From Paeniglutamicibacter gangotriensis Lz1y (lineage in GTDB: Bacteria > Actinomycetota > Actinomycetes > Actinomycetales > Micrococcaceae), in the NCBI RefSeq assembly GCF_000348945.1, contig NZ_AOCK01000007.1, positions 180,786 to 244,785 on the forward strand: a DNA stretch of 64,000 bases, written 5' to 3'. Positions 42,177 to 51,050 of the stretch are shown one piece after another. Made by a program: the position numbers and the translations under genes. Numbering within the stretch: position 1 is the first letter of the stretch; each line of letters opens with the position of its first letter. The notes beneath the pieces are model-generated. The model ran no database searches. It saw only the letters and a list, made by a program, of their open reading frames with translations, and was not told the origin of the DNA.

Positions 42177-43919
42177 ATGCCGCAGCCAGCGCCACGCTCC
42201 ACGGTGTCCCGCGGCGCCGCACGGGGACCGAGGTCCTCCTATTCGCTGGCCACCCGCATCTTCGTCGCGCAGCTGGCCCTGATTTCGCTGGTGGTGTTGG
42301 TTCTCTCCACCGCGAACTACCTCAACGCCCGCAGCCAAGCCCACGAATTCGCTGCCATGCGGGTGCTCTCGGTGGCCGAGACGCTCTCCCACGACCCGTT
42401 TGTGACCTTGGCGGTGCAGGGTGATGACCCGTCCGCCGTATTGCAGCCCTACACCGGGGAAGTGTTGCGGCACGCCACGGTGGACTTCGTGACCATCATG
42501 GATACCGATCGCACCCGCTACACCCACCCGACCGCCGGAGAGATTGGGCGCCAATACGTCGGCAGCGTCGAGTCTCCGCTGGCCGGGCAGAGCCTGGTGG
42601 AGGACTATGCCGGGACCTTGGGCCCCTCGGTGCGTGCCATCGCCCCGATCCGTGACGCCGCAGGAAACGTGACGGCCATGGTCGCGGTGGGAGTGACCCT
42701 GCAATCGTTGAGCGTCACCCAGGCCGCGCAGATACCGACAACGCTCGGGGTGGGGCTGCTGGCCGCCGGACTCGGCGCGGTGTTCACCTACGCGCTGGCC
42801 CGCTACTTGCGCCGGGCCACCCTGGGCTATGGGCCCGAGGAGCTGCGCCGGCTCTATGCCTACTATTTTTCCGCCCTGCATTCGCTGCGCGAGGGGTTGG
42901 TGCTGGTCGATGCCAAGGGCCGGCTGGTGCTCTACAACGACCAAGCAGCCCAGTTGCTGGGCCTGCCTCCGGCCGGCTCACTGCGCCCGCTGCCGGTGGA
43001 CAAGGTCGGGCTGCCCGAGACCGTGGCCGAGCTTTTTGCCTCGGGCCGTCGCGCCACCGACGAGATCCACCTGACCAACAACCGGGTGTTGGTCATCTCC
43101 CAGCAGAACGCCGAGCAACCAGATTCGGGCCCCGAGGCCAGGGTGCCCTGGCCGCTGCGCCGGCGCCTGGTCGAATCCTCGCTGGGCACCGTGGCCACGC
43201 TGCGCGACCATACCGAGGTGCAGGCGTTGACCGGGCAACTGGAATCGATGCGGACCCTGACCGAAGCATTGCGTGCCCAGACTCACGAGCACGCCAATAG
43301 GCTGCATACCGTCGCGACGCTGATCGAGCTGGGCAGGGAACGGGAGGCCTTGGACTTCGCGGTGGCCGACCGGCAGGAATCCCAGCGGCTCACCGACGAA
43401 TTTGTGCAGGCCGTCGACGAGCCGTACCTGACCTCACTGCTGGTGGGCAAGGCCGCCCAGGCGCACGAGCGCGGGATCACGCTGACCATGAGTGCTTCCG
43501 GGCACCTGCCCACCGGTGCGTTGGATGCCCGGGATTTGGTGACCATCACCGGGAACCTGCTGGATAACGCATTTGATGCAGCGGCCGGCTCTCAGCTGCG
43601 TCGGGTCTGGGCGGATTTTGCCGCAGATACCGACTCGGTGGTGATTTCGGTGGCCGATTCAGGGCCTGGGGTGGACCCCGATCTGCTCGATGAATACTTC
43701 CGGCTGGGGTCCTCCTCCAAGCCGGTGGGCCCCGGCAGCGGGTCGCGCGGCCTAGGCCTGGCCCTGGTGCGACAGGCGGTGGCGCGCCTGAACGGGTCCC
43801 TCGAGGTGGATAATGATGCCGGAGCCATCTTCACCGTCACCCTGCCGCTTGCCGGCCCGGTGTCCCGAGGCGCCGACCCGATGCCATCCGATGATCAGAC
43901 CCCAAGGAAACACCGGTAA
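42177..43919 (+). CDS. Sensor histidine kinase, CitA/DcuS family
   Basis: A 580-residue membrane kinase. Helices near residues 27-47 and 186-206 flank a periplasmic-type Cache/PASp sensor domain with VDFVTIMDTDRTRYTHP, the citrate/C4-dicarboxylate sensing fold. A cytoplasmic PAS domain follows (about 235-330). The phospho-acceptor block is THEHANRLHTVATL with H370, then N-box NLLDNAFDA, G1 DSGPGVD and G2 GSRGLGLALV. GGAGGG lies upstream of the ATG at 42177. It directly abuts its response regulator and is divergent from dctA, so it most likely senses external dicarboxylates or citrate and induces dctA. Confidence 0.92.
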   Translation: MPQPAPRSTVSRGAARGPRSSYSLATRIFVAQLALISLVVLVLSTANYLNARSQAHEFAAMRVLSVAETLSHDPFVTLAVQGDDPSAVLQPYTGEVLRHATVDFVTIMDTDRTRYTHPTAGEIGRQYVGSVESPLAGQSLVEDYAGTLGPSVRAIAPIRDAAGNVTAMVAVGVTLQSLSVTQAAQIPTTLGVGLLAAGLGAVFTYALARYLRRATLGYGPEELRRLYAYYFSALHSLREGLVLVDAKGRLVLYNDQAAQLLGLPPAGSLRPLPVDKVGLPETVAELFASGRRATDEIHLTNNRVLVISQQNAEQPDSGPEARVPWPLRRRLVESSLGTVATLRDHTEVQALTGQLESMRTLTEALRAQTHEHANRLHTVATLIELGREREALDFAVADRQESQRLTDEFVQAVDEPYLTSLLVGKAAQAHERGITLTMSASGHLPTGALDARDLVTITGNLLDNAFDAAAGSQLRRVWADFAADTDSVVISVADSGPGVDPDLLDEYFRLGSSSKPVGPGSGSRGLGLALVRQAVARLNGSLEVDNDAGAIFTVTLPLAGPVSRGADPMPSDDQTPRKHR

Positions 43920-44630
43920 ATGGATCAGCACCCAGATTTGCGCGTGCTTGTGGTGGACGATGAGGCCACCACCGCCGCGGCACATGCCAAGTTCACCAAC
44001 CGGGTACCGGGATTTGCTGTGCACGCCGTCGCGCACAGCGGACGGGAAGCCTTCGCGGCTCTGGATACAGCACTGGAGGCCGGCACCCCCATCGACTTGG
44101 TGCTGCTGGATATGAATCTGCCGGATCTGCACGGTCTGGATGTCGCCCGGAGGGTGCGCGGGCGCGGGAACACCGTGGACATCATCGCGATCACCGCAAT
44201 CCGGGACCTGAACGTGGTGCGCACCGCGATCTCCGCGGGCGTCACCCAGTACCTGATCAAACCCTTTGGCTTCGCCGCGTTTTCCGAAAAGCTGGAAAAT
44301 TACCGGATGTTCCGCTTCAATCTGGGCACCACCGGGCCCTCGGCCTCACAGGAATCGATCGACAACGCGTTTGCCGCACTGCGCTCGGTGGGCCACGCCC
44401 CGCTGCCCAAGGGACTAATCACCGAGACCCTGGGCGCCATTGCCCAGACGCTGCGCTCGACGAGCGCAGCGCTCTCGGCCACCGAGGTCTCTGAGGTCCT
44501 GGAGATCTCCCGGGTCACCGCGCGGCGCTACTTGGAGCATCTGGCCGATGATGGCCAGGCCGAGAAGGCACCGCGGCACGGGACCCGGGGTCGTCCGGAG
44601 TACGAATACCGGTGGAGTCCGAAACGCTAG
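43920..44630 (+). CDS. Response regulator, CitB/DcuR family
   Basis: A 236-residue regulator. The receiver domain has acidic residues in VVDDE, the phospho-Asp in LVLLDMNLPD (about D64), and Thr and Lys in AITAIRD and YLIKPF. The C-terminal helix-turn-helix (LSATEVSEVLEISRVTARRYLEHL) is of the CitB type. The ATG follows the kinase stop without a spacer (TAAATG), so the pair is co-translated. It is convergent with prpE, leaving only 10 bases between stops and no hairpin. A link to prp control is possible but not shown. Confidence 0.93.
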   Translation: MDQHPDLRVLVVDDEATTAAAHAKFTNRVPGFAVHAVAHSGREAFAALDTALEAGTPIDLVLLDMNLPDLHGLDVARRVRGRGNTVDIIAITAIRDLNVVRTAISAGVTQYLIKPFGFAAFSEKLENYRMFRFNLGTTGPSASQESIDNAFAALRSVGHAPLPKGLITETLGAIAQTLRSTSAALSATEVSEVLEISRVTARRYLEHLADDGQAEKAPRHGTRGRPEYEYRWSPKR

Positions 44631-44640
44631 GACCAGCTAT

Positions 44641-46551
44641 TTAGCCAGCAGGGCGCAGGAACGGGATCAGTTCCTCGATCACCGAGGGGTCCTCGATGGT
44701 GGCCGGCACCGTGTAGGGCTTGCCGTCGGCGATCTGTCGCATGGTTTTGCGCAGGATCTTTCCCGAGCGGGTCTTGGGCAGGGCGTCCACCACCTGAACC
44801 TGGCGGAAGTCGGCCACCGGGCCAATGTGCGCACGGATCATGGCCACCAATTCGGTGCGCAAGTCCTCCTCGCTGATGCCGGACCCGGTTTTGAGCACCA
44901 CGTAGCCGCGCGGGCTCTGACCCTTCAGTGCGTCGGCGACACCGATGACCGCGCATTCGGCCACCGCCGCATGGGAACCAAGTACCTGTTCCATGGCCCC
45001 GGTGGAGAGCCGGTGTCCCGAGACGTTGATGACGTCGTCGGTGCGGCCCATCACGAACAGGTAGCCGTCCTCATCGAGAAACCCGGAGTCCCCGGTGGCA
45101 TAGTAGCCCGGGAACTGTGCCAAATATGTATCGACGAAGCGCTGGTCGTTGCCCCAGAGCGTGGCCAGCGTGCCCGGGGGCAACGGCAGCTTGATGGCGA
45201 TGTTGCCTTCGGTATTGGGGCCTTGCTCGGTGCCGAAACCGTCCAGGATCCGCACGTCGTAGCCGGGTACCGGGACCGTGGGGGAACCGGCCTTGAGCTC
45301 GAGTGCTTCCAGGCCCACACAATTGGAGGCGATCGGCCAGCCAGTCTCGGTCTGCCACCAGTTATCGATCACCGGCACCCCGAGCTTCTGACCCGTCCAC
45401 CGGTAGGTGTCCGGATCCAGGCGTTCGCCCGCGACAAAGAAGTTCTTCAGGCTGGAGAGGTCGTGCCCGGCGAGCAGTGCCGCTTCCGGGTCGGCCTTGC
45501 GGATCGCGCGCAGCGCCGTCGGTGCGGTGAAGAAGGTATCGACGCGGTGTTCGGCGATCAGCCGCCAGAAGGCACCGGCATCCGGGGTGCCCACCGGTTT
45601 GCCCTCGTAGAGCACCGTGGTGGCCCCGGCGATCAGCGGGCCATAAACGATGTAGGAGTGCCCCACCACCCAGCCCACATCGGAGGCGGTGAGCATGGTG
45701 GAGCCGGGCCCGACCCCGTAGACGGTGCGCATCGAGTAGTCCATGGCCACCGCGTAGCCGCCGGAATCGCGCACCACACCCTTGGGCGCGCCGGTGGTGC
45801 CCGAGGTGTACAGGATGTACAACGGGTGGGTGGAAGGCACCGGGACCGGGGCGACAGCCGTGGCGGCATCGGCCAGCTCGTCCCAGTCGTGCCACGCAGT
45901 CTCGGGGCTCTGGAACTCGGCCAAGGAATGCTCGAAGTCGTCACGGTGGGCGACGATGACGGTGGGAATCTTGTGGGTGGCCATGGTGATGGCCTCGTTG
46001 ACGGCCGGCAGGTACTCCAGGCGGCGGGAAGGTTCGACGCCGCCGGTGGCGGTGAGGACCGCGGTCGGGGTGGCATCGTCAATCCGGGAGGCAAGTTCCC
46101 GGGGAGCGAAGCCGCCGAAAACCACCGAGTGGATCGCGCCGATGCGTGCACAGGCCAGCATGGCAATGTGCGCCTGCGGGATCATCGGCAGGTAGATCAG
46201 CACCCGGTCCCCCATCCCAATACCCTGGGCGCGCAGCACCCCGGCAAAGCGTGCGACCTTCTCCAGCAGCTCGTCGTAGCTGTAGCGCTCCTGGATGCCA
46301 AGCACCGCCGAGTCGTAAATCAGCGCGGTGCTGCCCCCGCGTCCTGCCTGAACATGGCGGTCCAACGCGTTGTGGCAAACATTGAGCACCCCATCGGGAT
46401 ACCAGGAGTAGATGGGGGCGCGGCTTGCATCGAGTCCGATGACAGGCTCCTGCTCCCAGTCGATCGACTCGGCGGCCTTGAGCCAAAAGGCCGCAGGGTC
46501 CTGGGTGGAGTCGGCAAAGGTCTGCGCGTAGGAATGTGCCATGCGAACCAT
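44641..46551 (-). CDS. prpE: Propionyl-CoA synthetase (acetyl-CoA synthetase family)
   Basis: A 636-residue AMP-forming acyl-CoA synthetase. The motifs are YILYTSGTTGAPKGVVRD, SDVGWVVGHSYIVYGPL, DNWWQTETGWPI, YATGDSGFLDEDGYLFVMGRTDDVINVSGHRLS, and the acylatable Lys region PKTRSGKILRK. The stretches CHNALDRH, SIDWEQ and VIDNWWQTE resemble E. coli PrpE more than AcsA, and the prpDBC operon is divergent. It activates propionate for the methylcitrate cycle, but acetate activation cannot be excluded. The start may be 46551 or 46542. Confidence 0.87.
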   Translation of the reverse strand: MVRMAHSYAQTFADSTQDPAAFWLKAAESIDWEQEPVIGLDASRAPIYSWYPDGVLNVCHNALDRHVQAGRGGSTALIYDSAVLGIQERYSYDELLEKVARFAGVLRAQGIGMGDRVLIYLPMIPQAHIAMLACARIGAIHSVVFGGFAPRELASRIDDATPTAVLTATGGVEPSRRLEYLPAVNEAITMATHKIPTVIVAHRDDFEHSLAEFQSPETAWHDWDELADAATAVAPVPVPSTHPLYILYTSGTTGAPKGVVRDSGGYAVAMDYSMRTVYGVGPGSTMLTASDVGWVVGHSYIVYGPLIAGATTVLYEGKPVGTPDAGAFWRLIAEHRVDTFFTAPTALRAIRKADPEAALLAGHDLSSLKNFFVAGERLDPDTYRWTGQKLGVPVIDNWWQTETGWPIASNCVGLEALELKAGSPTVPVPGYDVRILDGFGTEQGPNTEGNIAIKLPLPPGTLATLWGNDQRFVDTYLAQFPGYYATGDSGFLDEDGYLFVMGRTDDVINVSGHRLSTGAMEQVLGSHAAVAECAVIGVADALKGQSPRGYVVLKTGSGISEEDLRTELVAMIRAHIGPVADFRQVQVVDALPKTRSGKILRKTMRQIADGKPYTVPATIEDPSVIEELIPFLRPAG

Positions 46552-46590
46552 TTATCCATTCGTGTCTCGTGAGTGTTCGGTTCAGACGAG

Positions 46591-46617
46591 CTTATGACCA
46601 GTGACACAAGATTTCAA
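46591..46617 (-). promoter_or_regulatory. Candidate prpE promoter
   Basis: On the minus strand TTGAAA (46617-46612) and CATAAG (46596-46591) are spaced by 15 bases, 40 bases upstream of the prpE start. The spacing is short, so confidence is low. A TGTATACA site lies 7 bases upstream of the -35 box. Confidence 0.35.
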
Positions 46618-46623
46618 GACCTT

Positions 46624-46631
46624 TGTATACA
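46624..46631. promoter_or_regulatory. Candidate GntR operator, site 1 (TGTATACA)
   Basis: A perfect 8-base palindrome within TTGTATACACAGAAA. The same palindrome recurs 62 bases away in inverted context. GntR/FCD regulators such as VanR bind TTGTATACAA-type sites. This copy sits next to the candidate prpE -35 box. Confidence 0.65.
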
Positions 46632-46667
46632 CAGAAAGGCAACTTTCCAAGATTTCCTCCTTTTGTC

Positions 46668-46695
46668 GTGACATTTTGGTATTTCTGTATACAAT
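46668..46695 (+). promoter_or_regulatory. Promoter of the GntR-prpDBC operon
   Basis: GTGACA (46668-46673) and TACAAT (46690-46695) each match five of six consensus bases and are spaced by 16. The predicted start of transcription, about 7-8 bases further, falls on the A of the GntR ATG at 46703. No ribosome-binding site precedes this ATG, so the mRNA is probably leaderless. Confidence 0.65.
46686..46693. promoter_or_regulatory. Candidate GntR operator, site 2 (TGTATACA)
   Basis: The second copy of the palindrome, in TTTCTGTATACAATT. It overlaps the predicted -10 box TACAAT, so a bound repressor would block the promoter of its own gene and of prpDBC. Confidence 0.68.
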
Positions 46696-46702
46696 TGATG
46701 GC

Positions 46703-47353
46703 ATGAGAGCAAGCGACAAAGCCTACGAGGAGCTGCGGACCGACATCGTCGAATGGCGGTTGCGTCCCGGTGCCGTATTGGGCGAGGTTGAGCAGGCTGA
46801 ACGGCTGGGGGTTTCCCGCACCCCGCTGCGCGAGGCCCTGGCCCGGCTGGTCGCCGACGGGCTGGCCGTGCAGCAGCGCGGACGCGGCGCGGTGGTCTCG
46901 GATGTCTCACTCGAGCACGTCGATAACCTCTTTGCCTTGCGCAGGGCCCTTGAAATCGAATCCGCCCGCATCGCAGCGCTCAATGCCGAGCCCGGCACCT
47001 TTGCCGCGCTGCGCGCCCGTTTCCTCGAAGCGGGACGCTCCACCGCCCCTGAAACTCGCGAGGCCTACTATCGGTTGGCCGGGGAACTTGACCGAAGCAT
47101 CGATGCGGCAGTGGCCAACCCCTACATCCAGCAGTCACTGCGCTCCCTGCGCGTGCATCTGGCCCGCGTCCGCCGACTGGCCCAGGACGACCCCACCCGC
47201 TTGGCGGCATCGGCCCTGGAACATGCAGCGATCGCCGAAGGCATCGCAGCCCGCAACCCGGATATCGCCGCTGCGGCCACCCAGTTGCATCTCCACCACA
47301 GTCTCGAACACATCAAGAATCATGCCGAATCCGAAAAGAGGACACCTCAATGA
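46703..47353 (+). CDS. GntR/FCD-family regulator of the prp genes
   Basis: A 216-residue protein starting [20 protein letters not shown]. The N-terminal winged helix (residues about 1-70, with [19 protein letters not shown] and [11 protein letters not shown]) is of the FadR subfamily. The C-terminal helical FCD domain begins near [18 protein letters not shown] and usually binds a carboxylic acid, with His and Asp residues coordinating a metal; the His-rich end HLHHSLEHI fits. The stop overlaps the prpD start as ATGA. It probably represses its own operon and perhaps prpE, with a methylcitrate-cycle intermediate as ligand (inference). Confidence 0.9.
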   Translation: MRASDKAYEELRTDIVEWRLRPGAVLGEVEQAERLGVSRTPLREALARLVADGLAVQQRGRGAVVSDVSLEHVDNLFALRRALEIESARIAALNAEPGTFAALRARFLEAGRSTAPETREAYYRLAGELDRSIDAAVANPYIQQSLRSLRVHLARVRRLAQDDPTRLAASALEHAAIAEGIAARNPDIAAAATQLHLHHSLEHIKNHAESEKRTPQ

Positions 47354-48867
47354 TCAACCACCCAGTACGCGTGTACCGCAGTGAAGAAAACCTTCCCCGC
47401 GAGGATCAGCTCGCGCACAAGATCGCCGTCGTCGCCGCGGACCCTGTCGAGGTCAGCCCCGAGGTCACCGAGATGATCATCAACCGCGTCATCGACAACG
47501 CCTCGGTAGCCATTGCCTCGCTGAACCGCGGCCCAATCGTCGCAGCCCGCGCCCAGGCTCTGACCCACGCACCCTCCACCGGCGGAGCCGGCGCCAATGT
47601 CTTCGGGATTTCCGAGAAGGTCTCCCCCGAGTGGGCGGCCTGGGCCAACGGAGTGGCAGTGCGCGAACTCGACTACCACGACACCTTCCTGTCCGCCGAG
47701 TACTCCCACCCGGGTGACAACATCCCACCGATCCTGGCCGTCGCCCAGCACACCGGAGCCTCCGGCAAGGACCTGATCCGCGGGCTGGCCACCGGCTACG
47801 AGATCCAGGTCGACCTGGTCAAGTCCATTTGCCTGCACGAGCACAAGATCGACCACGTCGCCCACCTGGGCCCCTCAGCAGCAGCCGGCATCGGCACCCT
47901 GCTGGGCCTTGACGTCGAGACCATCTTCCAGGCCGTGGGACAGGGCCTGCACACCACCACCGCCACCCGCCAGTCACGCAAGGGCGAGATCTCCACCTGG
48001 AAGGCTCACGCCCCAGCCTTCGCCGGCAAGATGGCCGTCGAAGCCGCCGACCGCGCCATGCGCGGACAGACCTCCCCGGTGCCGATCTACGAAGGCGAAG
48101 ACGGCGTCATCGCCTGGCTGCTCGACGGACCGGATGCTGCCTACACCGTGCCGCTGCCAGAAGCCGGCGAGGCCAAGCGCGCGATCCTTGATACCTACAC
48201 CAAGGAGCACTCCGCCGAGTACCAGGCACAGGCCTGGATCGACCTGGCCCGCAAGCTGCACCGCGAGCACCCAGAGGCCGTCGACGCGAAGAACGTCGCA
48301 TCGGTGCTGATCAAGACCTCGCACCACACCCACTTCGTGATCGGCTCCGGCGCCAACGACCCGCAGAAGTACGACCCGACGGCATCGCGTGAGACTCTGG
48401 ATCACTCGATCCCGTACATCTTCACCGTTGCACTGCAGGACGGCTCCTGGCACCACGTGGATTCCTACTCCCCCGAGCGCGCCGGCCGCCCTGACACCAT
48501 CGAGCTGTGGAACAAGGTGACCACCGAGGAAGACGCCGAGTGGACCCGCCGCTACCACTCCCTGGACATCGCCGAGAAAGCCTTCGGCGGCTCGGTGGAG
48601 ATCACCCTGACCGACGGCACCGTCATCACCGATGAAATCGCCGTGGCCGACGCACACCCGCTGGGCGCACGTCCGTTCGCTCGCGAGCAGTACATCAACA
48701 AGTTCCGGACCCTGGCCGCTGATCTGGTGGCGGAAGAGGAAATCGAGCGCTTCATCGCCGCGGCCGAAAACCTGGAAAACTTGGGTGCCGGCGAGCTGGA
48801 GCAGCTGAACATCACCGCGGCACCGGGGGTCATCGACCTCGCGTCCGCCCCGAAGGGACTGTTCTAA
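47350..48867 (+). CDS. prpD: 2-Methylcitrate dehydratase PrpD
   Basis: A 505-residue MmgE/PrpD-family enzyme that dehydrates 2-methylcitrate to 2-methyl-cis-aconitate. Conserved blocks include [42 protein letters not shown] and [15 protein letters not shown]. The length is usual for PrpD. It is coupled to the regulator upstream by ATGA and to prpB downstream by TAAATG. No aconitase-type AcnD/PrpF pair is present, so the classical PrpD route applies. Confidence 0.95.
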   Translation: MINHPVRVYRSEENLPREDQLAHKIAVVAADPVEVSPEVTEMIINRVIDNASVAIASLNRGPIVAARAQALTHAPSTGGAGANVFGISEKVSPEWAAWANGVAVRELDYHDTFLSAEYSHPGDNIPPILAVAQHTGASGKDLIRGLATGYEIQVDLVKSICLHEHKIDHVAHLGPSAAAGIGTLLGLDVETIFQAVGQGLHTTTATRQSRKGEISTWKAHAPAFAGKMAVEAADRAMRGQTSPVPIYEGEDGVIAWLLDGPDAAYTVPLPEAGEAKRAILDTYTKEHSAEYQAQAWIDLARKLHREHPEAVDAKNVASVLIKTSHHTHFVIGSGANDPQKYDPTASRETLDHSIPYIFTVALQDGSWHHVDSYSPERAGRPDTIELWNKVTTEEDAEWTRRYHSLDIAEKAFGGSVEITLTDGTVITDEIAVADAHPLGARPFAREQYINKFRTLAADLVAEEEIERFIAAAENLENLGAGELEQLNITAAPGVIDLASAPKGLF

Positions 48868-49797
48868 ATGTTGTACTCGCACGTCACCCCGGAGCAGAAG
48901 CGCGCATCCTTACGCGAAATGCTCGTCCCGGGCACCGCACGCCAATTCCCCGGCGCCTTCAACCCGCTCTCGGCGAAGCTGATCGAGGAAAAGGGCTTTG
49001 ACGGTGTCTACATCTCCGGCGCGGTACTCGCCAACGATCTGGGCTTCCCGGACATTGGGCTGACCACGCTCACCGAGGTAGCCACCCGGGCCGGGCAGAT
49101 CGCCCGGATGAGCGACCTGCCGGCCATCGTTGATGCCGATACCGGCTTCGGCGAGCCCATGAACGTGGCCCGCACCATCCAGGAACTCGAGCACGCGGGG
49201 CTGGCCGGCTGCCACATCGAGGACCAGTTCAACCCGAAGCGCTGCGGCCACCTGGACGGCAAGAACGTTGTCGAGCTGAACACCATGGTCAAGCGCATTG
49301 CCGCCGCGGCAGATGCCCGCCGAGATCCGAACTTCCTGATCATGGCGCGCACCGATGTGCGCGGCGTCGAGGGCCTGGATGCTGTCATCGATCGGGCCAA
49401 GGCCCTGGTGGATGCCGGCGCCGATGCGATCTTCCCCGAGGCCATGAAGGACCTCACCGAGTTCGAGGCGGTCTGCAAGGCCGTGGACGTGCCGGTGCTG
49501 GCCAACATGACCGAGTTCGGAAAGTCGGATCTCTTCACCCGTCAACAGCTGGCCGATACCGGCGTGGCCATCGTCATCTACCCGGTGACGTTGCTGCGCA
49601 GCGCCATGGGTGAGGCCGAACGCGTCCTAGATGCCATCGCTGCCGACGGAACCCAGGAGTCTCGGGTAGATTCAATGTTGACGCGTGCTCGTTTATACGA
49701 GCTGGTTGACTACGAGGCGTACAACCGCTTCGACACCGGGATCTTCAATTTCCAGGTCCCCGACCTCGATATCCACTCGAATAACGCGAATCTGTAG
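48868..49797 (+). CDS. prpB: 2-Methylisocitrate lyase PrpB
   Basis: A 309-residue lyase of the isocitrate lyase / PEP mutase superfamily that splits 2-methylisocitrate into pyruvate and succinate. The active-site loop KRCGHLDGK carries the catalytic Cys, and DADTGFGEP and HIEDQFNPK provide the metal and substrate ligands. Its products feed the TCA cycle, linking it functionally to pyruvate carboxylase and C4-dicarboxylate uptake in this window. It directly abuts prpD. Confidence 0.96.
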   Translation: MLYSHVTPEQKRASLREMLVPGTARQFPGAFNPLSAKLIEEKGFDGVYISGAVLANDLGFPDIGLTTLTEVATRAGQIARMSDLPAIVDADTGFGEPMNVARTIQELEHAGLAGCHIEDQFNPKRCGHLDGKNVVELNTMVKRIAAAADARRDPNFLIMARTDVRGVEGLDAVIDRAKALVDAGADAIFPEAMKDLTEFEAVCKAVDVPVLANMTEFGKSDLFTRQQLADTGVAIVIYPVTLLRSAMGEAERVLDAIAADGTQESRVDSMLTRARLYELVDYEAYNRFDTGIFNFQVPDLDIHSNNANL

Positions 49798-49815
49798 GAA
49801 AGCAGGAGCGAAGCG

Positions 49816-50952
49816 ATGACTGAAACCGACATCAAGAAGGGCCTGGCCGGGGTCGTAGTTGACTACACGGCCGTTTCCAAGGTCAACCCGGACACCAATT
49901 CGCTGCTTTACCGCGGCTATCCGGTGCAGGACCTGGCAGCATCCAAGAGCTTCGAGGAAGTTGCCTTGCTGCTGTGGACCGGGGAACTTCCCTCCGAAGC
50001 CGAATTGGCCGACTTCGTGGCGGCGGAACGTGCGGGGCGCACCCTGGCGGCCAACGTGAAGGCCGCCATCGACCTGCTGCCGACCGATTGCCACCCGATG
50101 GATGTGGGCCGCACCGCGGTCTCGGTCATCGGCGCGAACCATGCACTGGCCGAAGATTCCTCCCCCGAGGCCGAGCTGGCCAAGGCCAAGGAGCTCTTTG
50201 CCGCGTTCCCGGCGGTGGTCGCCTACGACCAGCGCCGCCGTCGCGGCCTGGACGTCGTGGAACCGCGCGCGGACCTGGACTACGCGCAGAACTTCTTGTG
50301 GATGACCTTCGGCGAAGAAGCAGCACCGGAGGTCGTGGACGCGTTCCGCGTTTCGATGGTGCTCTACGCCGAGCACTCCTTTAACGCCTCGACCTTCACC
50401 GCCCGGGTCATCACCTCGACCCTCTCGGATCTGCACTCGGCTGTCACCGGGGCCATCGGCGCGCTCAAGGGCTCGCTGCACGGCGGGGCCAACGAGGCAG
50501 TGATGCATACCTTCCAGGAGATCGGGATCGACAAGAACGAAACCCGGGAGGACGCGGCGGCACGCGCCAAGACCTGGATGGAAGAGGCGCTTGCGGCCAA
50601 GAAAAAGGTCATGGGCTTCGGGCATCGCGTATACAAGCACGGCGACTCCCGCGTTCCGACCATGAAGGCCGCGTTGGACAAGATGATCGAGCATTATGGG
50701 CGCGGCGAAATGCTGGGCCTCTACGACGGTCTGGAAGCGGCCATGGACGAGGCCAAGGCGATCAAGCCGAACCTCGACTACCCGGCCGGCCCGACGTACC
50801 ACCTGATGGGCTTCGACACCGAGATGTTCACCCCGATCTTCATCGCGGCGCGCATCACCGGCTGGACGGCCCACATCATGGAACAGCGTGCGGCCAACGC
50901 ATTGATCCGCCCGCTCTCGGCCTACAACGGCCCGGAGCAGCGCGCACTGTAG
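49816..50952 (+). CDS. prpC: 2-Methylcitrate synthase PrpC
   Basis: A 378-residue citrate-synthase-fold enzyme condensing propionyl-CoA and oxaloacetate. The catalytic blocks are GSLHGGANEAV (His), GFGHRVYKHGDSR (His) and the region around FDTEMFTPIF (Asp). The short length and the prp context distinguish it from the TCA-cycle citrate synthase. AGGAG precedes the ATG, 18 bases after prpB. A strong terminator ends the operon. Confidence 0.95.
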   Translation: MTETDIKKGLAGVVVDYTAVSKVNPDTNSLLYRGYPVQDLAASKSFEEVALLLWTGELPSEAELADFVAAERAGRTLAANVKAAIDLLPTDCHPMDVGRTAVSVIGANHALAEDSSPEAELAKAKELFAAFPAVVAYDQRRRRGLDVVEPRADLDYAQNFLWMTFGEEAAPEVVDAFRVSMVLYAEHSFNASTFTARVITSTLSDLHSAVTGAIGALKGSLHGGANEAVMHTFQEIGIDKNETREDAAARAKTWMEEALAAKKKVMGFGHRVYKHGDSRVPTMKAALDKMIEHYGRGEMLGLYDGLEAAMDEAKAIKPNLDYPAGPTYHLMGFDTEMFTPIFIAARITGWTAHIMEQRAANALIRPLSAYNGPEQRAL

Positions 50953-50970
50953 AGATTCCGTAGAACCCCC

Positions 50971-51013
50971 AGGGGCGGAGGGGACCACATGGTCCCCTCC
51001 GCCCCTGCTTTTT
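50971..51013 (+). terminator. Rho-independent terminator of the prp operon
   Basis: AGGGGCGGAGGGGACC and GGTCCCCTCCGCCCCT form a perfect 16-base stem around a short A-CAT loop, followed by GCTTTTT. It lies 18 bases after the prpC stop. Confidence 0.95.
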
Positions 51014-51050
51014 GGATCCCGCAGCCTGAAGGTCTCGGGGCCCGGGTGGG

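Noticed and set aside
44641..46551. Acetyl-CoA synthetase (acsA) instead of prpE
   Set aside because: The N-terminal and middle blocks are closer to PrpE and the prp genes are divergent; acetate use remains possible.
44440..46572. A 710-codon open frame on the plus strand
   Set aside because: It is antisense to prpE, has no recognisable motif and its composition follows the complementary codon bias.
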